Shown here one piece after another: positions 5,303 to 14,388 of a stretch of 31,611 nucleotides of DNA. Location: contig DAOUMF010000146.1 in assembly GCA_034411955.1 (NCBI GenBank), forward strand, positions 1 to 31,611, written 5' to 3'. The DNA comes from DAOUMF01 sp034411955. Lineage in GTDB: Bacteria; Chloroflexota; Dehalococcoidia; SM23-28-2; RBG-16-64-32. How positions within the stretch are numbered: the stretch's first letter is position 1; the number at the start of each line of letters is the position of its first letter. The notes under the pieces were generated by a model. It saw only the letters and a list, made by a program, of their open reading frames with translations. It made no database searches and was not told where the DNA came from. A program made the translations under genes and the position numbers.

Positions 5303-8119
5303 ATGAATCACCTCTTGTCTCAAGCCAACGACTCCCGCCAAAGGTTGCGTCCTCGGCTTGGTGTAGTAGCGTGGCTGCGTCGACTCCTCCAGAGGCGGCC
5401 TCACGTCGTGCCTGGAGAGGCACCGCTGTTGGCGTTTGTCAGCAGCGTGATGCGCCCAGAACTCCAGTGGGCCCGAGACGAAGCGGTTCGCACGTTCGAT
5501 CAGCCCCGATTCCTGGCGAGGTGGGCTTTTGAGTTTACCCCTGCTAGTTCGGAGTCGGTCGATCAGGGCTACCTGCGGAAAGTAAGAGAGGCTGACATAG
5601 TCGTCTGGCTCGTCGGCGAGGAGATCACCGACCCCGTCCAGAACGAGATGCGAGAGGCACTCGCCAGTGGCCGGCGCCTACTAGTGATGAGGCTGCCAGT
5701 AGCTCAGCGCGACCGTGCGACTGAATCGCTGATGGCAGAAGTTGGCAATCGGGCGAAATGGATGGACGTAAGCGCTGCGGGCGGCCTCCGCGAAGCCTTG
5801 GAGTTCGCCCTCGCCGACGAGATAGTTCGGGCAATGCGAGGCAAGCCTGGCCTAGGGCGGCTTGCGCGGCTAGAGGAAGTTGGTCGAGCATCCAGAGGGC
5901 GGTGCGCGATGCGCTGGCAAGCCACGGGTGTACCGCGGATGGACGCACTGGATCTGGCCGACGACCAGTTGGTGGGCTCCCCTGACCCACATTTACGTCC
6001 ATCTGCAGACCGGCCCGTGATCGTTCTTGTTGGCGAGATCGGAGCAGGAAAGTCTCTGATTGCCGAACGGCTCCTCCAACATGCGATCTCAAGCGCTCGC
6101 GATGATGCTAACTCGCCCGTGCCGGTGTACTTGGAGGCGCGCAGTGTAGTCGGCGCTCTTCGTGACGCAGTCGCCGGAGAGGCAGACGGCCTCGGTGATC
6201 CAAGTATCCAGGGCGCTGCCGTAATCATCGATGGCACAGACGAGGCGGGCGGTAGTGCTGCGTTTCAGCTACTAAACGAGGCACGCGTTCTTGTTCAGAC
6301 GTGGCCCGGGACCACGCTCGTGCTCACAACCAGGCCCATCCCTGTCCTCGCTAGGGAAGAGGAAGCGGAGCAAATGTCGCTGCTTTCTGAAGCGGACGCC
6401 TACGCCTTGATTGGGCGCCTGGCGGGCCGTCCAATCACAAGCGGACTGGCTTGGACCTGGCCTGAATCAGTTCGGGACGCCATCAAGCGGCCGCTATTTG
6501 CGGTCCTACTGGGCACTTACATGGCAGCGACAGGTCTCGAGGGGCCGCCCTCAGCCGGCGAGCTATTGTCTAGCTTGGTCGAGCGCGCTCTTGGCAGACC
6601 GGAGGCCGACCGGCTGAGTGCGGAGAGCCGGCTTCACCGCCTGGCAGAATTAGTCGTTGATCGAGGGGGATCAGTACCCGAAGGAGATCTCGGGACTCGG
6701 GACGAGATCGCGCAGCTCCTGGAATCGCGCCTGGTCGTTGAGCAGGAGGGCGTCTTGGCCTTTCCGCTGCCCATCCTTGCCGAATGGTTTGCCGCGCAGA
6801 GCCTGAGTCACGGGTCTCCGCAGCCAGAAGACCTAGCTAGCGATGGTCGTCGTTTAGAGCGTTGGCGATTCGCACTAGTAACCGCCGTTGCCACGTCAGG
6901 ACACGACGCGGTGTCTCGGATTCTCCGTCCCATAGTGCAGAATGATCCCGCGCTGGCGAGTCAGATCGTTGAAGGCGCGCTATCTGGGTCGCACATGGGA
7001 CAAGAAACTCCGCTTCCGCCTGCCAGAGAATGTGGAGAACAGATTAGGGCAGCGATGGAGGCCTGGGTGAACGCCGTCGGTCCCCTAGCTGGCCTCATAG
7101 CTCCTCTGAGGCCCGATGATAGGTTGCGTCCCTTCGGACTCTATGTTCAGGGGCGGCGGCTGACGACAAGCTGGCATGCGGGACAGGCCGATCTCCCCGA
7201 GGTAACCGATCTGTCGATCCACAGCGAAGCGTTCGGGGACGTGCGTAGGTTCGGGTACCGCAGCGGAACCCCGGCGCGTCAGCCCGCGTGGTCCTGGGGC
7301 TGGGCGCTGGACGAACTTGTTCAACGGTTGTCGTATGTGTTGCAGAGGCGTCAGCTACCTGTGGAAGAGGGTCCGCTTGCCCGCGAGTCTGTGTGGCAGA
7401 CGGCGCTAACGATCGTAGGGCGCGGTACGCTTAGCCCGCGTCCGATCCCTCTGGCCAAGCTAGAGTCCGCGATCGCTCAACTCCCAGACCGCGGCACCCT
7501 CATTCGGTCTGGGAGGCGGTTGGACGTGCCCGGCTGGGATGTGGCGCTCTTGATCAACGAGGTTGAACGGTTAAAGGCCGAAGGGGCGCATGAGCTGACG
7601 GACCCGTGGCCGACAGCCGACCGCGATCTGGCAGGTGGCGGTTGGATCTGGGACATGTATACGCCGGAGCGGATGTTGGAGCGAGCCAGCGCGGTTTACT
7701 CCGGCGCCCTGGAAGGCTACTCACGAATGGTCGAGAAGTGGTTTCCATCTCTTGCCCCTCGACTGAGGATCGCCGCGACACTCCCTGCTCGGCTGATCGG
7801 CGACATTAAGTTACCGCCCGAGGAAAAAGACTCGCACGTCGGGCCGAGCCTACGCTGGTACCTGGAGCCTCTTCCGGCGGGAAGCGAGACCATCGTTGAG
7901 TTCGGTCTGAGGGAACCTTCAGGGGAAATAGATTTGCCGTCTCTTCTGGCTCGACTCCGCGCAGTACGCCCGATGGCAAGTGAATGGATCTATCCAACGG
8001 TGCATTACGCAATACTGGATGTCTTTCATGGAAACTCGGCCACCGAGCTCGCATACGATTGGCTGTGGCATGACTTACAGGACGTCTCCTGGGTGCGAGG
8101 CATGCTTGGACGACGATGA
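5303..8119 (+). CDS. DUF4062-like / NACHT-type STAND NTPase, probable defence sensor
   Basis: A 938-residue protein. Residues about 42-130 resemble DUF4062, a TIR-like fold: FVSSVMRPELQWARDEAV near the start, then ADIVVWLVGEEITDPVQNEM. An NTPase module follows with Walker A GEIGAGKS (244-251), Walker B VIIDGTDEAGG (307-317) and the sensor stretch LVLTTRPIP (339-347), as in NACHT/STAND proteins. The remaining 540 residues are unrecognised and would be the sensing and regulatory part. Such proteins detect phage products, oligomerise with ATP and activate an effector. The start is uncertain: ATG 5303 has no clear ribosome site, and GTG 5408 would start just before the DUF4062-like strand. It overlaps the nuclease gene by ATGA. 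Confidence 0.75.
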   Translation: MNHLLSQANDSRQRLRPRLGVVAWLRRLLQRRPHVVPGEAPLLAFVSSVMRPELQWARDEAVRTFDQPRFLARWAFEFTPASSESVDQGYLRKVREADIVVWLVGEEITDPVQNEMREALASGRRLLVMRLPVAQRDRATESLMAEVGNRAKWMDVSAAGGLREALEFALADEIVRAMRGKPGLGRLARLEEVGRASRGRCAMRWQATGVPRMDALDLADDQLVGSPDPHLRPSADRPVIVLVGEIGAGKSLIAERLLQHAISSARDDANSPVPVYLEARSVVGALRDAVAGEADGLGDPSIQGAAVIIDGTDEAGGSAAFQLLNEARVLVQTWPGTTLVLTTRPIPVLAREEEAEQMSLLSEADAYALIGRLAGRPITSGLAWTWPESVRDAIKRPLFAVLLGTYMAATGLEGPPSAGELLSSLVERALGRPEADRLSAESRLHRLAELVVDRGGSVPEGDLGTRDEIAQLLESRLVVEQEGVLAFPLPILAEWFAAQSLSHGSPQPEDLASDGRRLERWRFALVTAVATSGHDAVSRILRPIVQNDPALASQIVEGALSGSHMGQETPLPPARECGEQIRAAMEAWVNAVGPLAGLIAPLRPDDRLRPFGLYVQGRRLTTSWHAGQADLPEVTDLSIHSEAFGDVRRFGYRSGTPARQPAWSWGWALDELVQRLSYVLQRRQLPVEEGPLARESVWQTALTIVGRGTLSPRPIPLAKLESAIAQLPDRGTLIRSGRRLDVPGWDVALLINEVERLKAEGAHELTDPWPTADRDLAGGGWIWDMYTPERMLERASAVYSGALEGYSRMVEKWFPSLAPRLRIAATLPARLIGDIKLPPEEKDSHVGPSLRWYLEPLPAGSETIVEFGLREPSGEIDLPSLLARLRAVRPMASEWIYPTVHYAILDVFHGNSATELAYDWLWHDLQDVSWVRGMLGRR

Positions 8120-8646
8120 ATGAAGAGACAGTCAAGGCTGTCCTAGTCAGATACCTGCTACGGATGAACCTTCGGCCATACGTGCAGAAGGGCGCCGGGC
8201 CGGACGTGCTGTGCGACGGAGCCGCGATAGAAGTCAAGGGCGTCAACCTCCGCGTGCCTGGGCTCATAAAGCAGTTAGCGAGGTACGCGTTCACTCACTC
8301 GGATGTCGCGGTCGCATTCCCTGTGGATGCGCTCTCTCTGGACTTGCTGTACGGTCTTGCAATAGTCGAGGGGGCACTCAAATGGCACGATCCCAGTCGG
8401 CCGCGCAACGTCGCGACCTATCTTGTCGCCGAGAGCCAGGATGGCCGCAAGCTCCGAAAGTACGAGAGCATCGCTGAGCTGCGCAAGGAAGCCGACGACG
8501 TGCTGGGCATCAACGGCATCATCCTTCCTTCGGGTCAGCCGGTCACCGAAATCGTCAGCGAAGTGGGGAGGCGAGCCACCGACATACACCGCGTCTTGGT
8601 CGCCGGCGTGCGCGAGCGCATCAACCAGCTGGGCATGGATGCATGA
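8116..8646 (+). CDS. PD-(D/E)XK-like nuclease, partner of the NACHT protein
   Basis: A 176-residue protein that I do not recognise as a named family. Near its N-terminus it carries the spacing of a PD-(D/E)XK nuclease: Asp30 in GAGPD, Glu39 and Lys41 in AIEVKG, and Gln53 in the next helix (IKQLARYAFTHSD). The strand VAVAFPVDALS follows, as in restriction-type folds. Family precedent predicts metal-dependent DNA cleavage; activity is inferred, not shown. ATG 8116 overlaps the stop of the NTPase gene (ATGA), so the two are translationally coupled and probably form one system. The C-terminal 90 residues are charged and helical with no known motif. Confidence 0.6.
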   Translation: MNEETVKAVLVRYLLRMNLRPYVQKGAGPDVLCDGAAIEVKGVNLRVPGLIKQLARYAFTHSDVAVAFPVDALSLDLLYGLAIVEGALKWHDPSRPRNVATYLVAESQDGRKLRKYESIAELRKEADDVLGINGIILPSGQPVTEIVSEVGRRATDIHRVLVAGVRERINQLGMDA

Positions 8647-9043
8647 CACTCAAGTCGAGGGCCGTCGGTTATGCGCAGGTGCCCCCGTCCCGTAGATGGT
8701 CATGACGTGCGCCGGAACAGTTGCGGCTTCAGAAGGCGACGACCAGGGCGTCGCTGCGCGGTGATGGCGCTGGAGCGGGCTTCGCCTATGCGTGGTCCTG
8801 AGAGCTTACCTTGGAGAGCACATCGCTGGTCTTGTGGGCCAGGCAGCGTTGATGCAGGGCGTCTGGGAACACCTGCTCCAGGGTCGCTACCAGGCCAGGC
8901 GCGCCACAAACTGTTCTGCTTCCCTCCAGCACCCCTACTACCCGGAAATCGCGTCGTCGAGTGTCTATCCGGCAGGATCACCAGGTGAGCGACCAGTACC
9001 CGATTCCGGAACCGGCAAGGCAGAGCCGCATGACCGACTTCCT

Positions 9044-9072
9044 TTGACGCCTACCCCCTGCGGCGTTATGCT
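9044..9072 (+). promoter_or_regulatory. Promoter of the SbcD/SbcC-like operon
   Basis: TTGACG (9044-9049), a 17-bp spacer and TATGCT (9067-9072) are close to sigma70 consensus. The predicted start at about 9079 leaves a leader of roughly 85 nt before the TTG start at 9165. Confidence 0.6.
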
Positions 9073-9111
9073 TGCTGCCGATAAGAGGGGCAACGCGGTG
9101 GAGCCACGCAT

Positions 9112-9125
9112 CCAGATGAATCTGG
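9112..9125 (+). promoter_or_regulatory. Small inverted repeat in the operon leader
   Basis: CCAGATGAATCTGG is a 6-bp inverted repeat with a 2-bp centre, and ATCTGG recurs at 9133-9138. It lies downstream of the promoter and may be a repressor site. The 2-nt centre is too small for a normal RNA hairpin loop, so a protein-binding dyad is more likely. Confidence 0.3.
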
Positions 9126-9164
9126 AAACGTGATCTGGCAGGCATCGTAGAGAGAGGACGACAG

Positions 9165-10292
9165 TTGGCTCGCATTCTGCACTTCGCCGACCTCCATCTT
9201 GATTCGTCGTTTGCCAGCATAGGAATGACGTCGAGCGAGGCCACTCGGCGCCGTGAGGAGCTGCGCGCCGCCCTGCGTCGCATCGTCGATCTCGCTCTCG
9301 AATTGGACGTGGATGCCGTGACGGTTGGAGGTGATTTGTACGAGCATGATCGCGTCACCAGAGACACGGGCCATTTCATTGCAGGTCAGTTCGAGCGTTT
9401 GGCTCCCAAGCCTGTGATGGTTGCTCCTGGTAATCACGATCGGTATGTTCCGGACAGCCTGTATCGGCGGCTCGATTGGCCAGCGAACGTCCGCATCTTT
9501 GATGCCTTAGACTGGGCACCAGCCACAGCAGGCAGCGATCTCGTCGTGTGGGGGGCAGCGCACAACGGCCCAGCGGTTCGGGACAATCTCCTGCGATCGT
9601 TGCGGCTGGAGGCGTCCGAGAGAGCAATCGCCCTACTGCATGGGTCGGACATGTCAGCGGTACCCGAGGGAAAGGCCACACACTGCCCGTTCGATGCGAG
9701 TGACGTGGAGCAGTCCGGTGCCGCATTCGTGCTGCTGGGGCACTACCACAGCATGAGGCTTTCGCCAACTTGCTCGCCTCGGTACGGCTATCCCGGCAGC
9801 CCCGAACCACTTGGATTCGACGAGGAAGGCCCGCACTACGTCCTCCTGCTGGCTGTTGAAGGCGATGACGTCAGCGCAGAGCCAATCCAGATAAACGAGG
9901 TATCCTATCGCGCAGAACGGGTTGACGTGGAAGGCATGTCGACCTCAGACCAAGTTCGCGAGTCCATCGCGAGCCTCTCCGGCTCTGACGCTCGATCTCC
10001 TGACATCGTCAGAGTCGTCCTCTCAGGTCAAGCCGAGCCCGATCTTGACATCAATGTCGAGGGCCTTCTTGCCACGACGGTTCAGCGGTTTCGCCATCTC
10101 GATATCATCGATGAGACGCATGCTTCCTTCAATCTGGACGAACTCAGTGAGGAGGCTACCACGCGAGGATCGTTCGTCAGGCTCATGCAGGCGAAAATTG
10201 ATGCGGCCCCGGGTTCCGAACGTCAACTGCTAGAGAATGCGCTGCGGCACGGACTCAGGGCCTTCGCAGGCCAAGAGGTGAGGCCGCGATGA
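9165..10292 (+). CDS. SbcD/Mre11-like metallophosphoesterase (YhaO-like)
   Basis: A 375-residue calcineurin-like phosphoesterase of the DNA-repair exonuclease group. The metal-binding motifs occur in order: Asp9-x-His11 in FADLHLD, Asp57 in VGGDLYE, Asn90-His91-Asp92 in APGNHDRY, His159 in LLHGSD and His193-x-His195 in LGHYH. A substrate-capping C-terminal domain occupies about residues 220-375. TTG at 9165 is chosen because AGAGAGGA at 9151-9158 lies at proper distance and MARILHFADLHLD is the normal beginning. It overlaps the SMC-like ATPase gene by ATGA and should form an Mre11-Rad50-type complex with it. The location outside any recognised repair operon and within a defence region suggests an accessory nuclease. 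Confidence 0.88.
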   Translation: MARILHFADLHLDSSFASIGMTSSEATRRREELRAALRRIVDLALELDVDAVTVGGDLYEHDRVTRDTGHFIAGQFERLAPKPVMVAPGNHDRYVPDSLYRRLDWPANVRIFDALDWAPATAGSDLVVWGAAHNGPAVRDNLLRSLRLEASERAIALLHGSDMSAVPEGKATHCPFDASDVEQSGAAFVLLGHYHSMRLSPTCSPRYGYPGSPEPLGFDEEGPHYVLLLAVEGDDVSAEPIQINEVSYRAERVDVEGMSTSDQVRESIASLSGSDARSPDIVRVVLSGQAEPDLDINVEGLLATTVQRFRHLDIIDETHASFNLDELSEEATTRGSFVRLMQAKIDAAPGSERQLLENALRHGLRAFAGQEVRPR

Positions 10293-13000
10293 GGATCACA
10301 CGCGTCGAGATAGAGGGGTTCGGGTGCTTGCAGGCCTTTCAAGAGAGCGTGGCACCAGGCCTGCATCTCTTCCACGGACCAAACGAGTCGGGGAAATCGA
10401 CACTCCAGAAATCGATTCTTGCCCTCCTGTACGGCTTTTACGAGAGCGACCGGGCGCGACCAGCTGAGAACGAGGCACGCGAGACGTTCACACCATGGAG
10501 CCGACGGCAGTACAAGGGACGCCTTGAGTATGAGCTCGCCGACGGAAGTCGGTACCGGGTCGAGCGAGATTTCTCTACCCCGGACCTTCCGACGACGATA
10601 TGGGACCTCACCGATGGCAAGGACGTCACGGGCCGTTTCGGCCGCGGACGACATGGCAATGTCCCGTTCGCTCGCCGACAGATCGGTATGACAAAGAGGG
10701 TCTTTGATGCGTGCGCTTTCGTGTCCCAGGGAGAACTCTTCGAGGTGACAGGAGAGGGCCGGGCATCTCCGCAGGAAATCGGCGACGCGATCATCAGTCT
10801 TGCAGATACTGCCAGCCGCGATATCTCAGCGCAGTCGGCAATCGACTACCTAGGTCAAGTTTTCCGGGAGAAGGTGGGCGGCCCGAGGGCTCCCACAAAG
10901 CCTTATCTAGCCACAACACGCCGAGTTGAGAGATCGCGAGGGGAACTTGAGGAGATCGACGCAGTTAGGGCCGAACTTGAGAGTGACTCCGCTAGTGCGG
11001 ATAAGGAAGAGACGAAGGCCGGGCGGCTGCGCGACGAGGTATCGCGTACACGATATCTCCTGCTGCAGGCGGACGCCAGAGAGCACAGGGCCCGGCTCGC
11101 CCAGCTTGAGGAGCTAGCTGGGGAAGACGAGCGCCTCCGCGGGGAATTCAACACGAACCAAGGATACGCGGGATTCCCATCCGAGGAACGGGACGCTGTC
11201 CTGACAAAGTGGAGAAGCATCGGCGATCTCAGAGAGACGCTGAAAACGAAACAGCCCGAGATCGAGAACGCGCGACACCGGCTGACCAATCTCAGCAGCG
11301 AGCGAGAAGCGCTGGGTCGGCGGCAGCGCGACCTAGGTTACCTGCGTGAGTTCCCGGGCGACAGGAGGGCGCGAATCGACGGCCTTGCCAACCTGTGGCG
11401 AAGCGCACGAGCCGTCGCTGATGCGGCAAACAAGAGGTTTCAGGATGCGTTGGTGGACCAGGAGGTGTTGGAGCTATACGAACAGCTCAGGACTAAAGTG
11501 GGGCATCTCTCGCGGCAGGACGTGGAACAGTTGACTCGGCAGCTTCGCGTCCCCGCCCCCGCTTCGAACTTGCCGAGGACGATTCTGCGTGCTATAGGCC
11601 TGGGACTGCGGTGGGTCTGGAGGCACATAGCTGCGCTAGTCCGGTGGGCATGGAACAGTGTAACCCGCCGCCCGCCAGCCGAACTGGAGGACCAGCGGAT
11701 TGAAGTCCAGCGTCCGCCTCTCCCCACATCGCTGAGCCCCGATGAGGTTACTGCGATTCTGGCCGATCACAGTCGCTATCAGGAAATCGCGACTGGGGTT
11801 AGGAAGCATCTAGAAGAGAAAGAGGTAGCCGAGGAGGCGTCTGCGAAGGCCGAGGCCGCGGCAGAACCTCTGCGCAGTGAGCTTGAGGGTCTCGTTGAAG
11901 ATGTATCAGACCTGGAGGCAGCCCTCCGAGAGTTCCATGAGCGAACCGAGCTTCACGGCGAGCTGCAATCGGTTGAAGCCCGACTTCTGCTGCTGGGCAA
12001 TGAATCTTCGTCATTCCAGAAAATGATCCAGGAGTTCGAAGAGGACCAGGAGAGACTCGGTCGATTGGAATATGGACTTCGAGATCAGTTGCAGCAAGCG
12101 ACGGGGAAGAGAACCGACTTTGAGAACCTCATCGCGGCATTCGAGGAGGCTTGCCGCCGCAAGGGAGCCTACGAACAGGCGAGGGGGGGACTCCGACAGA
12201 ATGAGGAGAAGAGGGGGATAATCCTACAGAGCAAGTCTCCCGGCGAGCTGCAGGAGAACATGGAAAAGGTCCAAGATGAACTGGAAGTGCTAGAACGGAG
12301 TGCTCCGCAGCTCGTCGGGGCACGAACGGGTCAGGATAAGGAGAAACTGGAGGAGCTGCTGTCGAGACAGCAGGGTGCGTTGAGGGATTCTGAACTGCTT
12401 GCGAACGGGCTGCGCAGCAAGATCAACACTAGGCTCGCCGGTCTTCGCGGGCGAGCCGAAGTGGAAGAGGACCTCGGGCGCTATGAATGCGAGTTGGGCA
12501 TGCTCGAGAGGTTCGGGGAGGAGCTGAAGGTCGCTACTGAGGTGATTGAGCTGGCTATGACGCAGGCGCACCGTGACTTCGCTCCCAGCGTCGGGCGGTT
12601 CCTTGGTGAGGGGCTTGCGCGCGTAACGCAAGATCGATACGGTCGCGTCCTGATCGACCCCTCCACGTTGCGCCTAACGACTGAGGTCCCTGAGACACAT
12701 CGCCTCGAAGATATTAAAAGACTCAGCCGTGGTACTCGCGCCGCCGCATACCTCCTTCTTCGTGTGGGCCTTGCCCAACACATGAGCTCGCTGGCGGAGC
12801 CTGTCCCCCTCATTCTCGACGACCCATTGGTCGACCTTGACGAGGTGCGCGAAGAAAACCTTCTTGACTTGCTCCTGGACCTCACCTCCGAGGTCCAAAT
12901 TCTGTTGTTCTCCAAGAGCGCACGTGCCAAGGTCTGGTTTGAGCGCCACTGCAACGACCCCAGCGATAGTATGACTCTCCTCAGCGGGCCGAATGTGTGA
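10289..13000 (+). CDS. SbcC/Rad50-like AAA ATPase (YhaN-like)
   Basis: A 903-residue SMC-like ATPase. Walker A is GPNESGKST at residues 30-38, where NESGKST is typical of the YhaN group. The long middle part is Glu/Arg-rich coiled coil. The ABC signature is degenerate (LSRGT, about 812-816), and Walker B with D-loop is LILDDPLVDLD (about 841-851). Residues about 426-460 hold a hydrophobic, Trp-rich stretch (LPRTILRAIGLGLRWVWRHI) inside the coil; a similar membrane-like insert is known in YhaN relatives and may anchor the complex. The start codon overlaps the phosphoesterase stop, so the subunits are coupled. DNA-end binding and nuclease gating are inferred from the family. Confidence 0.85.
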   Translation: MRITRVEIEGFGCLQAFQESVAPGLHLFHGPNESGKSTLQKSILALLYGFYESDRARPAENEARETFTPWSRRQYKGRLEYELADGSRYRVERDFSTPDLPTTIWDLTDGKDVTGRFGRGRHGNVPFARRQIGMTKRVFDACAFVSQGELFEVTGEGRASPQEIGDAIISLADTASRDISAQSAIDYLGQVFREKVGGPRAPTKPYLATTRRVERSRGELEEIDAVRAELESDSASADKEETKAGRLRDEVSRTRYLLLQADAREHRARLAQLEELAGEDERLRGEFNTNQGYAGFPSEERDAVLTKWRSIGDLRETLKTKQPEIENARHRLTNLSSEREALGRRQRDLGYLREFPGDRRARIDGLANLWRSARAVADAANKRFQDALVDQEVLELYEQLRTKVGHLSRQDVEQLTRQLRVPAPASNLPRTILRAIGLGLRWVWRHIAALVRWAWNSVTRRPPAELEDQRIEVQRPPLPTSLSPDEVTAILADHSRYQEIATGVRKHLEEKEVAEEASAKAEAAAEPLRSELEGLVEDVSDLEAALREFHERTELHGELQSVEARLLLLGNESSSFQKMIQEFEEDQERLGRLEYGLRDQLQQATGKRTDFENLIAAFEEACRRKGAYEQARGGLRQNEEKRGIILQSKSPGELQENMEKVQDELEVLERSAPQLVGARTGQDKEKLEELLSRQQGALRDSELLANGLRSKINTRLAGLRGRAEVEEDLGRYECELGMLERFGEELKVATEVIELAMTQAHRDFAPSVGRFLGEGLARVTQDRYGRVLIDPSTLRLTTEVPETHRLEDIKRLSRGTRAAAYLLLRVGLAQHMSSLAEPVPLILDDPLVDLDEVREENLLDLLLDLTSEVQILLFSKSARAKVWFERHCNDPSDSMTLLSGPNV

Positions 13001-13116
13001 TTGTTCCCCGGTAGCATTAATGGGACACTGCGTAAGCAGTTCTTGACGGACAGCAGGCGGCTCGCTCTCGTTCGCCCAGGGGCGGTAGGTTACCGACCAG
13101 ATGAAAGGAGCGAGGA
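13001..13116 (+). other. Short gap after the SbcC-like gene
   Basis: No gene seen. It contains the dyad GGTAGGTTACC at 13084-13094 and an isolated TTGACG at 13043-13048 without a matching -10. AAAGGAG at 13104-13110 would serve the small reading frame that starts at 13117. Confidence 0.3.
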
Positions 13117-13374
13117 GTGCCGGAAGAGCGTAGCCTAGCAGAGGTTCGGGCGGAGGCCAGCAGCGGGGAGACCAGGCAGTTCGTCCGCCGGGTGAGGAGG
13201 ATCAGGCAAACACCCTTGCCCATACCTCCTCTTGCCGATGGGAGAGTACGAGGCCGACCCGACAGCCGTAGATTGTACGCGGCCTCTTCCGTGGCGTTTC
13301 AAGACGGTTACTCTGCGTCAAAACGTATCAGCGAGGTCATTGACCGCCTGGCAGGTGCGAGGCAGAATGCCTAG
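13117..13374 (+). CDS. Possible small basic protein (85 aa)
   Basis: A short frame starting with GTG at 13117, preceded by AAAGGAG at 13104-13110, and ending in TAG at 13372-13374, nine bases before the next gene. The stop overlaps the next gene's ribosome site (TAGGGAA), a spacing typical of real operon genes. The product is Arg-rich, with a plausible amphipathic helix at the N-terminus (SLAEVRAEASSGETRQFVRR) and no recognised domain. It could be an operon member or a chance frame in a GC-rich gap; its position and ribosome site are the only support. Confidence 0.35.
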   Translation: MPEERSLAEVRAEASSGETRQFVRRVRRIRQTPLPIPPLADGRVRGRPDSRRLYAASSVAFQDGYSASKRISEVIDRLAGARQNA

Positions 13375-13383
13375 GGAACGAAT

Positions 13384-14388
13384 ATGTCGTCAAATATTGA
13401 TCTCAACAGGCTTCCTCACGACAGGGACATACCCTATCTTGGCTGGTACTTGGCAATGGCTCCCGAGTGGCACGGTACCTACGTCTGTGCCGCCCAGGAA
13501 GACGAGGGAGACGGGCTATTCCGTGTGAAGGTAGATGTCAGGCGGACAATCTCTGATCATAGAGAGCAATTCGAGAGGTCGCGCGAAGTAAGTCTTGGCA
13601 TAGTGCGAGGCAAGATCTTCCTGGGCACTTGGCAGCAAGATGAGCAGTACGATATCAAGCTGCCCTACCAGCGGAGTGTGCCAACGCCTCTGATCCGGCA
13701 GTTGGTCTTGCGCGGACTGCATCGGCTGTACGAGCAGGGGTTCAAGAACGGCGATTTTCAAATCGATCTTGAGGGTGTAGCGCTGGAATTGGGCGTGAAG
13801 GTTGAATTGGTCCATCGAGCGGTTGAGTTTCTGTATCAGAACGGTCTCATCGAGGACTACGGTACGATCGGGCGCGACTGGCAAACCGGTGACATCTGGC
13901 TGAGCCACAAGGGGGCGGAATTCGTCGAGTCTCAGGGAATGGCCGTGGAGATGTTTCTGCAGGAGGTGTATCAGTCTACGGTGGCTCGCCTTTTCTCACA
14001 GAAGCCGGAGCTGACCGAAGCACTTGAGCACCTTCGGGAACGTGCTGCCTCACCGAGCGGCTCCCGGCAGGAGATCGTGGGCTTCTCCTCCATGGTCCGT
14101 GACTTTGTACAAGACGTCACTGATCACCTTGATCGTCAGATCGATCCAGCAAACGTGCTTCCCAGGGAAGAGACGATCAATAAGGTGAAGCGAATCACGG
14201 CCGCAGCGAAGTCGCAAAGCAGGCGGGATCACGTTCGAGCTCTGGCGGAGGTGGTCGAGACACATTGGCAGCGTCTCAACAAAGTCCAACAGAAGGCAGT
14301 TCACAAGGGAACTATCGAAACCCAAAGGCTTTTCGCCTATACGCTCCTGTTCGTGGCAGATTTGTTAGACGTGGCGGAGGGCGAATAG
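13384..14388 (+). CDS. Unrecognised protein with a winged-helix-like segment
   Basis: A 334-residue soluble protein that I cannot assign. ATG 13384 has a good ribosome site (AGGGAA, 13373-13378). Residues about 1-100 are a mixed alpha/beta region with many aromatics (YLGWYLAMAPEWHGTYVC). Residues about 115-180 read like a winged helix: the helices LEGVALELGVKVELVHRAVE and YQNGLIEDYG are followed by the wing DIWLSHKGAEFVES. The C-terminal 130 residues are helical and charged, ending in the hydrophobic helix RLFAYTLLFVADLL. No catalytic motif is obvious. Its place between the SbcC-like ATPase and the XRE and UvrD genes suggests a DNA-recognition or recruitment subunit; that role is inference. 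Confidence 0.65.
   Translation: MSSNIDLNRLPHDRDIPYLGWYLAMAPEWHGTYVCAAQEDEGDGLFRVKVDVRRTISDHREQFERSREVSLGIVRGKIFLGTWQQDEQYDIKLPYQRSVPTPLIRQLVLRGLHRLYEQGFKNGDFQIDLEGVALELGVKVELVHRAVEFLYQNGLIEDYGTIGRDWQTGDIWLSHKGAEFVESQGMAVEMFLQEVYQSTVARLFSQKPELTEALEHLRERAASPSGSRQEIVGFSSMVRDFVQDVTDHLDRQIDPANVLPREETINKVKRITAAAKSQSRRDHVRALAEVVETHWQRLNKVQQKAVHKGTIETQRLFAYTLLFVADLLDVAEGE

Larger units (their letters stand above)
8647..9164. other. Non-coding region upstream of the SbcD/SbcC-like operon
   Basis: No convincing gene lies in these 518 bp. The overlapping frames on both strands are short and lack ribosome sites. The right end holds a good promoter (9044-9072) and a leader of about 85 nt with a small hairpin (9112-9125). 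The rest shows no recognised repeat, tRNA or terminator. Confidence 0.55.

Noticed and set aside
8671..9133. Short frames on both strands before the phosphoesterase gene
   Set aside because: No ribosome sites, no recognisable protein character, and they cross the promoter at 9044-9072.
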